Shown in pieces: positions 1 through 12,640 of a DNA stretch of 64,000 nucleotides. The number at the start of each line of letters is the position of its first letter. The stretch's first letter is position 1. The position numbers were made by a program, and so were the translations under genes. Origin of the DNA: Escallonia rubra (Eukaryota > Streptophyta > Magnoliopsida > Escalloniales > Escalloniaceae); assembly GCA_033065855.1 (NCBI GenBank), contig JAVXUO010001110.1:496001-560000 (forward strand), read 5' to 3'. The notes beneath the pieces were generated by a model. It searched no databases, was not told where the DNA came from, and saw only the letters and a program-made list of their open reading frames with translations.

Positions 1-109
1 TTTTTTTTTTTATTTTTTCTTATTAGACCATCCGAACACCACATGGGGAGTCGATTAATTCAGGTTCGAGCGGGATAGGACCGCATGAGCGGTAAAACTC
101 TCCCTACCA
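1..109 (-). mobile_element. tRNA-derived SINE, 3' part only
   Basis: This is the reverse complement of the body and tail of the SINE found at 39501-39700. It begins with a T-rich run (the poly-A tail on the minus strand). It then follows the same order of blocks: TTAGACCA, CACCACATGGGGAG, GGTTCGAGC, TAGGACC, CTCTCCCTACCAA. The tRNA-like head with the A and B boxes is missing, so the copy is 5'-truncated. The T-run touches the window edge, so the target duplication cannot be checked. Confidence 0.7.
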
Positions 110-1473
110 AATTTCTATTTAGAGTTGATGATAACAAATTTAGGTTCCTTTTAAATTCTTACATTGAAATGGCTTGGCTCTACACTATTGACCATTTGAT
201 TAAATCTTTTTCTTTTCCGTTGAATTTCAAGAATAAAGGTTACATCGATTTGCACTTTATCGTTTTTTTTTTCTAATTTAAAAAGAAAATTGTAATTTAT
301 CAAAATCGATATTTTTTCGTAAAATTGGCTTATGTAGGCCAAGACGGACAACAACTTATTCCAATTTATAAAATATTTTGCAATTTTCCGAAGGGACATG
401 GAGTTAGGAGTAAAGCCTAATGTTTCTGCATAGCATAATGCGCGAGGCATTATTGACGCTTCCCTTAAAGATTTTAGTTCATGTGTTTCCAAATGCACTG
501 CATAAATATTACTACAAAAAAGTGCCTTCTAAATGCTAATTTGTAGTAACAAAAAGATATCATGTCGCTAAAGTCTAATTTTTGTAACGACAAAAGAATG
601 ACATTAAAAGATCAATAACACCCCTACTGTACTTTCAGACTTTAGGGGGACTTGATTTCGTAAAGCATGTGGTGATTCAAACTCTTAAGAGAGCTTGTCA
701 ACGTCGCAACGCGTCAAAGAGTTGCACGTATAAATTAGGGGGTGTAACTTCTGCTCTCCTAAAAATTTCAGGTGACAAGATCAAAGGAAAAATGAGATTC
801 TTGATAGTAGGATGGGCTTTAGGTTAGGACTTTCTCCGGTATTCCCTGATTTATGTATAAATTTTCATGTTTTACGTATAAATTTTCATGTTTTACGTAT
901 AAATATGTACACAATTATTTTTTATGCGAGCTCAATTAAGAGGTCTGAGCTTCCATGGTGGTTTCACAATTGATTTGTGCAAAATGAGAAAATATGAAGT
1001 AACTCCGGACTATTGGTGCGAACAATTTAGGACTATCAAATCAAAGAGGGCTAATGACCGGACCGAGACAAAGGGGATAGCAATTTTTATATTGTACATT
1101 CAACACTTTTAATTAGTTCACTCATTGGTCTGGGACGATCCAAAATTTTCTCATGCAATTTAAGATAACTTGTATACATTTTTACATTAGTAGTTGTGCT
1201 CATTTTATAAAGGTTTTTTTTTCTTTTTGTTTCAATCAAGAGATTTGAATTAATCTTATTACGATTTACACGCTAAAGAAAACACCTTGAAATGTGCGTT
1301 AAAAAGTTGGTACTAAGACATATATGTTTGGAATGGAATTTCTGCTTTAGTTAATTAAGAGTTGGGCTCAAAGACTTATTTTAGTTTATTTTTTATATGG
1401 TTGTAATAGTTACTTTTAACTAACTTGGTTGTCTTCACATATAGCCTAATTACTTGTGTAACTAAAATAACAA
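110..1473. other. Intergenic, no gene recognised
   Basis: AT-rich DNA with no open frame resembling a known protein. The only structure noticed is a short 21-bp tandem repeat (about 2.4 copies, unit GTATAAATTTTCATGTTTTAC) at about 855-903. Confidence 0.5.
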
Positions 1474-2385
1474 AGATTAATTACACTCATTTTCCTGAGG
1501 TTATGATAAAATTACAGTCAAGGACACTAAGTTTCAAAAGGTAACAGCCGTGTCTTTCCATCATTGACTCCTTAAAAAATATGATTTTTTTTGCTTCTGT
1601 CATCAATACATGTTTTTGTAAAAGCCAATACTGCTTTCATATTGTATATACAGGGTATATACAATATACAAATTTTAAATCCTAATTTTTCAAATTAGGG
1701 TTTCAACCCTGAATCTCCCCCACCCTGCGCGCCCCCTCCCTCACGCCACCATGCCCGCCACATCCCTCCCCCCACCCTATAGTGTGTTCCCTCACCTCAC
1801 CCCGTCGCCATTATTACATTGTCCCAACACCTCCACGACACTACCTTCACATGATCCTAACATTACGACACCACCTCAACACTGAGATCCACGACACCAC
1901 CTCCACCCCTTAGATCCACCGTTGCGAGCCATGATGTGCGAGGTATGTTAAGTGGGAATGCGTGCTTGATGGATATATTGTGTGACAATGTGCTTGTGTG
2001 TGTGTGCGTGTAAGAGAGAGACAGACAGACAAAGAGATAGAGAGTGAATGAATGTGTGTGCATGTGTGTGTGCGCGCGCGCGCCGTGCGTGGGTGGGTAT
2101 GGATATGCGTGTGTCCGTGTATGTTGAAGTTGAAGAAGTGTAAAGGGATGGTGGTGGTGGTAGTGGTGGGGCTGTATGGTGAGATAAAGGGAGGACGCGG
2201 CTTCTTAAAGAGGAACGACATTTGAAGAATTACATTCCTAAGTCATGGGCAATCTGGTCTTTTCATTCAAATCATTATGTATTTCAGTATTTCTGTACCG
2301 CCAACGGATATAAGTGCTATTTGTTCAAACTAATGGTCATGTATGTAATTTTACCCTAACATCAGGGATATGAGTGTAATTAACC
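1474..2385. mobile_element. TIR element of the AATTACAC family, older copy
   Basis: The ends are inverted: ATTAATTACACTCA...CCTGAGG on the left and CATCAGGGATATGAGTG..AATTAACC on the right. This matches the terminal pattern of the 9-bp-TSD elements at 7772, 17131 and 54704. The interior holds a degenerate AAATTAGGGTTT block (about 1693) and GT/GA-rich low-complexity DNA. Flanking 9-mers are only partly alike, so the target duplication is decayed or the ends are a few bases off. No transposase was seen. Confidence 0.6.
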
Positions 2386-2572
2386 ACAAAAAAAAAATTC
2401 TTATGTCATTCCAGGATAGTATTCTTGTAAGTTGATTTGCATTTAATACAATTCTCTCAATTAGTCAAGTTATGCATTTTGACAGAATACTCGTAAAAAG
2501 TCAAATTTAATTACTCTTTTTGCTCTTACAAAAAAAAAAGTTTCTTCACTACTAGGCTAGTATTAAACTAAA

Positions 2573-3391
2573 GGGCAAATTACACACGACACTCATGAGG
2601 TTCGCTATAACTACATTCGACGCCTACTAATTATTTTTATTACACTCTGCTATGATTTTTTATTTTCAGTTCACAGAGTTAATAGAATTAATCAAAATAC
2701 GGTAATGGCCTTCATAAGATGATAAAGTTACCCAACCCACTCACTGCTCAAAGTAGTTCACAGCCCACCGTCTCAAACACCACTCCCTAATGCGCAACCC
2801 CCAAACACCACTCCCCACTGCCCAACCTCACTGCCACGCCACCACCACCGAAAATGAAGCCACCACTGCCAGATTTACATCCTAACCACCACTGCCTGCC
2901 ACGACCACCAATAATGAACCCACCCCTGCCCTGCCACCCACCACCAAAAACAAATGAACCACCGCCAATCTACACCACAATCAGCACAAACCCCACCACC
3001 ATCATTAAACAAACTAACCACTATTGATCTAAACCACAACCATCACCGGCCCATCACTATCACCATAGACGAACTCACCATTGCGGATCTACACGGATCT
3101 ACAAAGGGAAATTGAATGGGTACGTGTGCGTGCATGTGTGGGGGGTAGGGGTGGGGGTGGGGAACACCGATGATAGCAGTGACAACGTGTGGCAGTAGAG
3201 AGCTTGAGCCTCCTTAATCTGTTGATTTCTACCTACCCCCACACCCTCCAATTAGATCGATTGTTAGATCCATAACTCTTCTTGTCATGGATGATCTATG
3301 GGATTTGATTTTTGGGCAGAAATGATGAAATGACAATTTGTGTGTGTGTGTGTGTGTGAGAGCTAGAGAGAGAGAGAGGGGGGGGAGGGAG

Positions 3392-3427
<36 letters not shown>

Positions 3428-3689
3428 TATGAAGGGGGGTGGTGTTTGGAGTGGGGATGACAACAGTGCCAGTAGTGGTTTGCTAGCTTCGGCGGCCGTG
3501 GCTAAAGAAAGGGAAGACATCTTAAGGGCAATTTCTGTAGATCACAAAAAATTGTGTGGTGTCTTAACTTTTATTTCAAGATCCTTAACCAGATGGAGTA
3601 CAAACTATAAGGAGTGCAGTCTAATAAAAATAGTTAGTAGGCGCTGAGTGTAATTATGATAAACTTCAAGAGTGTCGTGTAATTTGCCC
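2573..3689. mobile_element. TIR element of the AATTACAC family, older copy
   Basis: The left end GGGCAAATTACACACGACACT and the right end AGTGTCGTGTAATTTGCCC are inverted repeats. The interior is CCACC-rich, with GT, TA and GA microsatellites at about 3340-3428. The open frames inside are low complexity and are not called as genes. No convincing 9-bp target duplication was found. Assignment to the MULE-like family rests on the terminal pattern only. Confidence 0.6.
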
Positions 3690-4012
3690 CTGAAATAGGT
3701 TTAGGAGATACGTAAAGGGAAGATTCACTCCTCTTCAAGTAAATTTGAAGACAAAGAGATCTTAGGTTTTTATTTTCTTCTCTTTCGAATAAGAGGCATT
3801 TTTATTTATTTATCATTTCAAAGAGTAAGATCGACATTTTGCCCACGTATTCCATTTAAAAATTGGGAAGCAAGGATGTGCATGTATAAAAAAAGACAAC
3901 TTGTGGAACTCTAAGACCCCGTTCGGCTACCTTTTCTTTTTCAGTTTTTATATTATGTATTTTCTTTTTTCAAAACATGTATGAAAATTTGTTTGTTTAT
4001 AGTTTTTGATAA
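3690..4012. other. Intergenic, nothing recognised
   Basis: AT-rich sequence between a TIR element and a solo LTR. No coding signal or repeat was recognised. Confidence 0.5.
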
Positions 4013-4017
4013 GTATC

Positions 4018-6227
4018 TGATGCCAAGGAAAATGGGTCCGTGCCTATGTGGAGGTGCCACACATGATATAGTCCGAATCAGCTGCCATATGTACAAATTG
4101 AGATACAGTAAGGGTGGAGTAGGGGCAGAGATCAAGGCTTCCCAGACAGGTCGTGTGGAGTGGCAGTGCTGTGGAGACGAGCCAGAGACGAACATAGCCG
4201 ACAGTCAACAGTCCAAGTTAGGATCCGAGTCAGGGTCCAATGCTACGGTCCAATGTTATGTTCAAGATTATGTCCAATTGTGTTTCTCTCTCTAGAATCC
4301 AAGAGCTCTTGAGTTCTAGAGTGAGAAAGTGATTTTGTGAGAATGAGTCAAAAGTCCTTGAATGAATTTCAAAGTCCACTATTTATAGACAAAAGTATGC
4401 ATGTGTCGTCAATTGCCACATGTTATCCCCTGGGAGTGACACGTCACTAGGGGGTCCAAAAATATCAGTGCTCCGTTGGACTATCAGTTCCCATATTCGC
4501 GCTGACTGACCCACACAACGTCACTTTACCTATCTGAAAAGACTGACCACATAGCGTCGGCATGATCAGAGTAAGCTCGTTGCCCCAGCCACCGGTACCA
4601 AGCCCTTACTGAATCCCATAAGGGTGCGTCAAGAGAAGCGGAGAGAACTTGACAGCTGTGAGGGAGAGTCCATGTGCCCAACTGCCAGGCAGACTAGGCG
4701 CGATGCCCTCCGAAGACCTACTCCCATCTCAGAGTGACCCGGGGGTCATCATCTTGGGGGCATCTGATGATCACCGGTAACGTGAGTAGACATGGTCGTA
4801 GCTCAGACGTGCCTAGTGTCATGCAAGTCACCCCAGACGGAAATAGATTCTGTGGCAGCGAGCCTATCCGGCTGCGAAGGGTCTTCATGCTGAAGCACTA
4901 CGAGCGGAGCCCCTCAGAATACTGCACACTCCGGAGAGTGGGTCGAAGCATGTTCCACGTCCATGGCAGGGGCGTATGGTGTGGTGAATAAGTGTGATGC
5001 CCGAAAGCATGTAACATGAGTGTGGCGCACGGACGCGGTGCCAACTACACGAGACATGATTGTGGCGCATAGGCACGGTAACCTCTGTCGTGAGACAATA
5101 CCTGGTGCCGGGAACACATGTCATGGAAATGACGCATGGGCACGACGACGACCGTCGCAAGACAATACCTGGTGCCGGTGACACGTGTCATGGAAGAGGC
5201 GCGTGGGAGTGGCGACGACCGTCACAAGATAATACTTGTTGCCGGGGGCACAGGTCATGGAAGTGGCGCATGGGCGCAGTGACAATCGTTGCAAGACAAT
5301 ACTTGATGCCGAGGGCACATGTCATGAAAGTGGTGCATGGGCGCGACGACGACCATCGCAAGACAATACTTGGTACTGGGGCACATGTCATAGAAGTGGC
5401 ACATGGGAGCGGCGACGACCGCCGTAAGACAATACCTGGTGCAGGGGGCACATTTCATGGAAGTAGCGCATGGGCGCGGCAACGATTGTTGCAAAGACAG
5501 TGCGCGGGCTCACGTCGAGTGTCCCGGAGGCAGACGTGAGCCGAATGTGAATGTTGTACAAGAATGGCGAGTGCCATCTCTGGTAATGATAAAGTTGGAA
5601 GCATGAGTACGCGATTTTTCGGTAAAGGGTCTCCTCGGAGATGGTCGTGGGCAACGAGCATCGCGGAAGCTGCGCCCCGGCCGTGAGCGACGGTCGTCGC
5701 AAAGACGGCGTGCAGGCAACACCAGACGTCATGCGGCCGTGGGTGATGGATGAACAAAGACAGCTTATGATCACGAGCGAAGAGGAGTTGGCGCGCGATG
5801 GCCGTCGCGAAGCTGGCGAGAAGGCGATGATAGGGGTCGCGGGGTCGTGCAGCCCCTTGAAGAGGAGTGAAGATGGCTTAAAGAAGGCCCGAGGTCAAAC
5901 CCTTGGGGGAAGGCCGAGGCCGACCCCCAGGGGGAGGCCAAGGCAATCCCCTTGGTTAAGCCCCCAAGGCACACCCTCGTTCAATGTTTTTGAAGGAAAA
6001 TGAGTTGGGCGATCGAGGCGCGACGAGCCCGTTTCCATGAGTCGTGCCGAAGTAAAAAAAATTGGAGCCAAAATTGCGCAGGAAGCGAAGAATACACGTG
6101 ACTTGGGCGAGGGTATTTTGACCGGTTGAATGCGTTGAAAAACTGACCGTTGACTGTATCAACGTGTAGCGCAAAATAGGACCCCCAGTGGGCCTTGGGT
6201 GGGAGCGTCCAAAATGGGTGGGGAACA
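4018..6227 (+). mobile_element. Solo LTR, 2.2 kb, with internal minisatellite
   Basis: The element starts TGATGCCAAGG, ends GGGGAACA, and is flanked by a perfect 5-bp duplication, GTATC, at 4013-4017 and 6228-6232. These are the hallmarks of a TG...CA long terminal repeat with no internal region. A second diverged copy at 35600-37229 shares the left about 900 bp, the right end and the layout. A TATA-like TATTTATAGAC at about 4380 suggests a plus-strand promoter. The middle is a 67-bp minisatellite. Open frames inside, including a 159-residue one, come from the repeat array and are not genes. Confidence 0.85.
5010..5510. repeat. 67-bp minisatellite inside solo LTR
   Basis: The motif GACAATAC or close variants recurs at 5094, 5161, 5228, 5295, 5362 and 5428, giving a period of 67, 67, 67, 67 and 66 bp. 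Each unit contains CATGTCATGGAAGTGG, a CGACGACCGTCGCAAG block and a TGGTGCCGG block. There are about seven diverged copies. GC content is much higher than in the flanks. Confidence 0.9.
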
Positions 6228-6232
6228 GTATC

Positions 6233-6934
6233 TAATGATGCCTTTTTTAGCATAAATTTGCTCATTTACCTTTTTCATCGCCGTTTTGAAAACGAAAATG
6301 CATTAATTTAGCTTTTTCTCCACAAATGTTTCCCATATTTTTTAAAATACCCCTACTGTTCACATTGAGTTATACTAGAAAATCCTTAAAATACCTTCAT
6401 ATTTCTAAAGTTTGGTGCTAAGGAACCTACTAGTTATATCTGTCATCTGATCGAGCTCGACTTCCCAATATATCAATTATTCTTAAATATCCGTCACTGA
6501 ATCTGGGTTTTCCAAGCCCACCACCACCATTAATACTTATCACCCCCAGCCCCCTTCAACTCACCCCACAAATTAGTGGTAGAGGGTGGTGTTTTGAGGT
6601 TTCTGGCAGTGTTATGGGTGGGGATCAAAGGTTGTAGATGGTCTGATGGTGCAGATGTAATGTTGTTAGAGGAAGAGAGCGTTGGTGGTTTGGGGTGGAT
6701 GTGGATCAGATTGACTATCATGGATGTGGATCAGATCAATGGTTGTTGGTGGCGTTGTAGTGCTGATGGCGGTTCAAGGCGATTATGAGATGGTTTTGTG
6801 GTAGCTGTTTAGGTCACGATTTGGCTAGATGATACGAGATTGAAAGTGGTTAGTGATGCGTTGGTTCTTCGTGGTGGCACGCTAGTAGGGCGTGGTTCGT
6901 CACGGTGGTTATGGTCGATGATGTGCTGTGCTGG

Positions 6935-6976
<42 letters not shown>

Positions 6977-7762
6977 TGATAACATGGTGTGTAGAGTTAT
7001 GAAGAAAAGTAATGAACATTACGAAAAAAAATTGCCTTTATTTAATGCAGAGTAGTGTTTTGTCAATCTTTTATATTGTGTAGGTCATTTTTTTCCAAAA
7101 TTTAAATTAACAAAAAAAGAAGTTTTTTTTTTTTTTTTTTTTGTAATCGTTGCAAAATATGGAAACAAAAATGTAAACAAACAACCCCCTAAGGTTCTAG
7201 GTCAAAGCTTTATTTTCAGAGCAATTACCCTTTCATAACGATGGTAGAACATTTAAAGCAATCATCAACGTTTTTCACTTTAGTCAAAAACCTTCTAGTG
7301 CATCTTTGACAATGACCGACATTGATGAACATGTTGCCTTCTGCAACCAAGTATCAGAGTCCTTATTAACCTAAGCATATTTTATTTCAATAATGTTGTA
7401 GATGAATTTTGACTGTCTGAATTTGATTAAACGTTGAGATAATTATGTTGAGGGCTCAGAACTTGATCTGGAGACACTCGAAACTTGTGATGAAGATGAA
7501 TGAACCGAGCAGATGCCACAGGTTCTGTGATTAGCCCTGTAAAGCTGCTGGATTCAGAGTTTGTTAAAAAAGGAAGGTGACAAAAGCTTTGTTTAATTTG
7601 GGTAAAAGGATATCAGGGGACATGAAATGTGGATGTAGAGGAGAGTTATTGATCCGTGTGACATATGACCATGGTATGGCTACATGCAAAGGCAGCTGGT
7701 TGTTTGAGGTGAGCGATGGGATGAGAAGGTTTGGAGACATCAACATAGAATTTTTTGAGTGA
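6233..7762. other. Intergenic with microsatellites
   Basis: No gene recognised. The stretch holds a (GA)n run at about 6938-6973 and a T-run at about 7123-7142. A TGGT-rich stretch (6560-6910) gives several chance open frames with no recognisable domain. Confidence 0.5.
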
Positions 7763-7771
7763 AAAGTATAA

Positions 7772-9021
7772 GGGCTAATTACACTTATGTCCCTGAGGTT
7801 TGGGGGTAATTACACTCAAGGACACAAAGTTTCAAAATGTAACACTTATGTCCATCGACAAACGGAACCCTAAAAATCTTAACGGTTTTAATGAAAAGAC
7901 TGTATTGCCCCTGAGTTAGAACCTTATTTTTTTTTAATGCCATTACTTCATTTAAAAAAAAAGACTTTAACCAACCCTAATTTTCTTAAATCAAGGCTGT
8001 TTTTTAATGCCATTACTCTTAACCTCCCCCCCCCCCTCTCACCTGCATCCCCCTTCCCCATCACCCACCCACCCATTCTTCCTCCCCTTCCCCGGCGCCG
8101 CACAGCCACCAAGACTTCCCTTCGCCCACCCATTCGGCAGCCACCTCTGTTAGACCACGCCGCTAGCAGCCCCCTTCCCCGCCCAACCCCGTCGCAACCC
8201 CCTCCCTTAACTAACCCCGTCGCAACGCCGCAGCGTCGGAGGTTGGTCTTAACCGTGGTGGTCAAACAGGATGAAACCCGAAGTCGGCGACGATGGTCGT
8301 CCTCCGGCGACCGGTGGATCTGGTCGACGGGTTAGATCTTAATCGTGGCCTCAACCAACCCCGCGCAACGCCACAGCGTCGGAGGTTGGTCTTAACCGTG
8401 GCCTGGTTTGCCGCGGGTTAGATCTGGTCAGCGGCGAGGGGCCGAAATGGCCTGTGTTTCCGACGACCGATTCAGCAAAAAATTACTTTTGTACAGGGGC
8501 TGCCGGCGGCGAGGGGCCGGGGAAGGAGGGACTGCCGACGGCGGGGGCGGGGGAGGGAGGCGACGGCCGGCGGGGACAGTCAGGGATACCCTAATTAGAA
8601 AACCCTAATTTGCAAATTAGGGTTTCAAGAAAATCCTAATTTGCAAATTAGGGTTTCAAGAAAATCCTAATTTGCAAATTAGGGTTTCAAGAAAATCCTA
8701 ATTTGAAAATTAGGGTTTCAAGAATATCCTAATTTGCAAATTAGAGTTTCAAGAATATCCTAAAACTAAAACTGATAAATAAATCATATATAATAATAAA
8801 TAGATATTTTTCAATATATACAGTACAAGGGATAGTATCGTCATTTTAAAAATATATATTGATGACATCATACAAAAAGTACAATTTTTGGATGGAACCC
8901 TAACGGATGGACACGGCTGATACATTTTAAAATTGTTTGGTCACGGAATGTTACATTTTGAAACTCGTTGTCCTTGACTGTAATTATACACAAACCTCAG
9001 GGATATAAGTGTAATTTGCCC
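7772..9021. mobile_element. Non-autonomous MULE-like TIR element (copy A)
   Basis: The left end GGGCTAATTACACTTATGTC and the right end ATATAAGTGTAATTTGCCC are inverted repeats. They are flanked by a perfect 9-bp duplication, AAAGTATAA, at 7763-7771 and 9022-9030. Nine-base duplications are typical of the Mutator superfamily. The 1250-bp element has no transposase. Its interior is a CCCC/proline-codon-rich stretch followed by a 31-bp palindromic array (8599-8762). The right half is almost identical to the element at 54704-55935, which indicates recent common origin. Confidence 0.85.
8599..8762. repeat. 31-bp palindromic telo-box-like array
   Basis: There are about five copies of a 31-bp unit. 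The core AAACCCTAATTTG is followed by its own reverse complement, then a CAAGAAAAT-like spacer. AAACCCTAA is the plant telo-box motif and is present on both strands in each unit. The same array sits in the sister element at 55545-55676. Confidence 0.9.
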
Positions 9022-9030
9022 AAAGTATAA

Positions 9031-12000
9031 ATATATGCCAAGACAAGGGAGGGTGGGTGTGGGGTGGGGGAGAGAGCGAGAGAGAGAGTCCAGTATTGAT
9101 GACATGACAAAATTTTCTCTAGAGTCGACAATTTTGTACGTGTTCGTGGGGGCACGAGATAGATTAATAAATGCCTTGAGTTGTAAGAACAACAACGAGG
9201 ATACAAAATTCTGCTCTCAATCACTTTGAAACGCTTTTAATTTGACACCATATTGCCTTCAAGCAGAGCTTGGAAGTTTTGAATGATAGAACACATTTGA
9301 GACTTTTGAATTAGAGAAGACACCATGCAAATTTGGTACAATAATTAACAATAATGAGACAGTATATTTTCCTTGAACGATGGTTGGGTAGGACCCGTTG
9401 CATCTATAAAAACTAGTTTTGGGACCTTCGTGCTAATGAATAGAGATGGGAAGAAAGAAAATTTAGATATTTTCCTAAGCAACATAATAATAATTAGAAG
9501 GATAACAAATAGAAGTGCAGGGTAGTTTGTTTGATTGGATGACTCGCTTCATTGTTTCGAAGTTGAGATGCTTCGGTCTTTGATTTCAAGCGTTAAGAGA
9601 GGTGCCTTCGCCAAGACAAGAAACATATAGCCATTTATCCTGTATTGAACCAGATTAAATGGGGCGGGTTGGACTTGCATGGGACGAGGTGAGACGCATT
9701 AAACCAAAGATATATAGAACAACGTGAGGGATAGAGCAACTTGGGTTGGGGCTGGGCAGGGCGCACATATTGCCATCCTAGTTTGTATTAAGTTTCATTC
9801 TTTTATGCCCTGAAAATATGATTTCAGTCCACTAGAATTATCAAGGGAACCCGCTGGTTGAGTCAACCGAAGGGGATTACCAATTTAGGGGGTCATTAGC
9901 AATAAAAACTCATGCTAATTCAAGTCATCCAAAGAAGGTGTTCAGTTTTCGATGCCTAGCTAAATGAGGAAGGAACACATTACGAGTTACATTTCGACGG
10001 TTTCGTGTTCATTCCATCCATGAAGTTAAACACTTTTAAGTAGGTCGAAGTATGTGAAAGTATTTGGCAAATCCAAAGGATTCAAACCCCTTTAAAACCT
10101 TGTTATCCTTCTTGAAATTTCAAGATTTATGATCTTGTAACTAAAACGTACACAATTTTACGCAAGGCTTGTAACTAGTAAGGAGAAAATAGAAGAACAT
10201 ATACCATAACATACTTTTAACTTGGTGTCATCAACGTATGAAGTTGGTCAATCGACTTTTTTAATTTGGGGGAAGAAAGTTATTTATCAGTGCCGTTAAT
10301 GGTAACTTGGAAATAGAAGTTTTAAGGTGTATAAAAGACATTAATTACCTTTTATTACTAAAAAAATTACACTACTTCTATTAACTTTGTCACCACAACA
10401 TTTCAAACTAGAATATGTTAGAGGGACATCAAGAGGAAGCAGAAGATCATATATAGTTATCATAATTGGTAAAGGCACTGGTTCAACCAATGATTTAAAT
10501 AAACAACTTTAAATTAATCAATATTATAAAAGAAAAAAAAATATTTAGTCAAAATACATGATAATGCGCAAATTTCAGGTTTAGGGATAACTACTTGGAT
10601 CTTTAATTTCTAAACCCCAAAGCTAATAAAAGATTAGGACAACTAGTGTAAAATCAAAGGATTGACATTATTATTTGCTTCGTTGTTTGCTAACAAAGAT
10701 GTGTGGTTGTTTAAAGGCGCTCAATAAGAACTTCAAGCTGGACCTCTCGTGTTCAATCCATGCAGTGCCAACAATTGTATCACATTAAGTATTTTTTTTA
10801 AGATGAAACCGTGATCATGGGTGTTAACTCGGTCCAATCGGCTAGTTTGACGCTAGAGCCGGTCGGTTTATGCCACGTCATCCAATACAAGTCCAAAATT
10901 GGTCCTAAATTACGAACCAGATTGGGTGGTGAAGCCCACGAGATATAGTTAAACTGGTCTCACTGGCCGTTCCAGTTTAGTTTTGATAACTATGCGTAAG
11001 ACTGACAGTTATAGGCTTGGGGCATCACCATATGATTTCAGACTAGCTGACTTGGTTAGCTTTCTGTATATATTGCAAGGGGATATGATCGCTTTCTCAT
11101 TTTGGTACGGGCTCTTGCTACTCATTCAAGTCGAGCAAGTGTTTCAGTTCATCATGAGTGGTATAAATTATAATCCTGCTTTGTCTACTATACTGTTTTG
11201 GCCACCGTAGGTTTAGGCAGATGGTAGCGACTCCCCAGATTTGAGCCGGCATCTAGTGCTATATACTTGGCTTGTATGTCATTCCCAACCAGATGGGATG
11301 TCATACGAGTGGCTATGCTTTTGTTTTTTTTACTATTTTTCCTTTGGTTCTACTCCTTGTACGTGTCCCACAATAATTGATCACATTTGATTTGCATGCA
11401 TATTAAGAAATTTACTAATGTATTTAGGTTTTCAATTTTACCCAGAGAGAGAGATAGAGAATGGGTTGGTGGATGATTTAATGTAGAAAGAGAAGTAGAA
11501 TAAAAAAAATTGTAAAAAGGGTAAACATGAAAAAACACATAAAGAATCTTTCTTAATTTGAAAAGTGATCAATTTTTTTAGGATAGTCTAAAAAAATATT
11601 TTTTATTTATTTTGCGACGGAAGGAGTAATACTTTTGTTGTCCTCGGCCTTATGCGTTGGTATTCTGGCCGAAAAAGAAGCAACACAAGCAGATTTCGCA
11701 ATCCTAACATGCATGTTTATTAGGTGTCGATCTTATCCATAAACCTTATGACAAAGTCCAAAGCATATTAAAAATAGTTTTGCGCATTATTACAGGTGGA
11801 TCCTCACGTGGTTATATGCCTTCTCTGCTCCGTTGTCTAGAGAAGCAAAGTGCCAAGCCTTAATCTAACCTTGGATTAGTACTTCAGTCCTAAAAACTTG
11901 GTTTGGAAAGGTTCAATAATTGTCAAAGAAATGTCATGCAAAAGGGCTGGATAAAAGTAAATCAAGTGATCATTATTTTAGTCTTATTGCAACTATTAGC

Positions 12001-12228
12001 GTTAGTTTAAAAAGACTGATCACCATAGGTTGTACGATCTTTTCACATACATGTGACTACACATTTTTAACAAAATGGACCGTAAGATAAAATGTCTCGG
12101 CACTAAAAGTAGCAAATCTCGGTATACTCTTAGTAGCAGTAGATAAAGAAAATTAGCAGTGGCAGATAGAGGAAGATGTCCCCTACTTGTAGCGGCTGAT
12201 CGTCCATAATTAAAGTGTGCTGCCACAT
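9031..12228. other. Intergenic, no gene recognised
   Basis: No open frame with a recognisable domain. The 75-codon frame at 10983-11210 resembles nothing known to me. A stretch near 10706-10790 containing CTCTCGTGTTCAATCC loosely resembles the B-box part of the SINE at 39501, but it has no usable body or tail. Confidence 0.5.
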
Positions 12229-12237
12229 CTATATAAA
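12229..12237 (+). promoter_or_regulatory. TATA box of WIP gene 12431
   Basis: CTATATAAA lies about 200 bp upstream of the ATG. It is followed by a purine- and CT-rich leader without a long open frame. Placement fits a plant TATA promoter, but the start of transcription is inferred. Confidence 0.6.
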
Positions 12238-12430
12238 CATCCACACCCACAAATGGATCTCAATCACATTCTGAGAAATTCAAGAAGCCAGCACCAGAAA
12301 ACCCCATTTTACTTGGAAACCTCTCCCTCTTCCACAATACCCCCCTCATCACTCTCAATCAAAAAAGACTGAAGAAACCAGTCCAATAGTTTTTGCTGGT
12401 TAGAAAACCTGAGCCTCCTTGCAAGTGGAT

Positions 12431-12640
12431 ATGCAAGCAATGCAGGGTTGCAAAAAGAAATACCCAGATTGTGCAAAATCAATCAAGAAATATAAAAGTA
12501 CTGGACTCTCTTCTCCTTCTACGAAGCAAGTGAGAGGAGTCTCGAGTGGGGATGCTAAAGGCACCAACGACAGCAAGGTCAAAGATGCCGAGGAGTCCTT
12601 TCGGACCATCATGTATTTGAGCTGCTGGGGCCCTAACTGA
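12431..12640 (+). CDS. Wound-induced protein family (WIP/DUF3774), divergent
   Basis: This is a small intronless gene of 69 residues. The C-terminus AEESFRTIMYLSCWGPN is the diagnostic end of the plant wound-induced family, preceded by a charged KVKDAEES segment as in the other members. The N-terminus differs: instead of MSSxSRAW..EALKDQ it has MQAMQGCKKKYPDC, so the conserved helical half seems lost or replaced. I chose the ATG at 12431; the frame is open a little further upstream but only to a TTG codon. A TATA box lies about 200 bp upstream. Family members are reported in other plants as wound- or stress-induced; the molecular role is unclear. The neighbour at 13493-13744 is a divergent paralogue facing it tail to tail. 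An unseen upstream exon cannot be excluded. Confidence 0.75.
   Translation: MQAMQGCKKKYPDCAKSIKKYKSTGLSSPSTKQVRGVSSGDAKGTNDSKVKDAEESFRTIMYLSCWGPN

Noticed and set aside
5060-5539. 159-codon plus-strand open frame and its overlapping frames
   Set aside because: Product of the 67-bp minisatellite in the first solo LTR.
4018-6227. Reading the two repeats at 4.0 and 35.6 kb as MULEs because about 9 bp repeats are seen at the ends
   Set aside because: TG...CA termini with exact 5-bp duplications fit solo LTRs better, and there are no terminal inverted repeats.
10706-10790. Possible old SINE head (CTCTCGTGTTCAATCC)
   Set aside because: Only the B-box region is similar; no body, tail or target duplication.
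10983-11210. 75-codon frame with hydrophobic stretch
   Set aside because: No recognisable motif, no promoter signal and no paralogue in the window.
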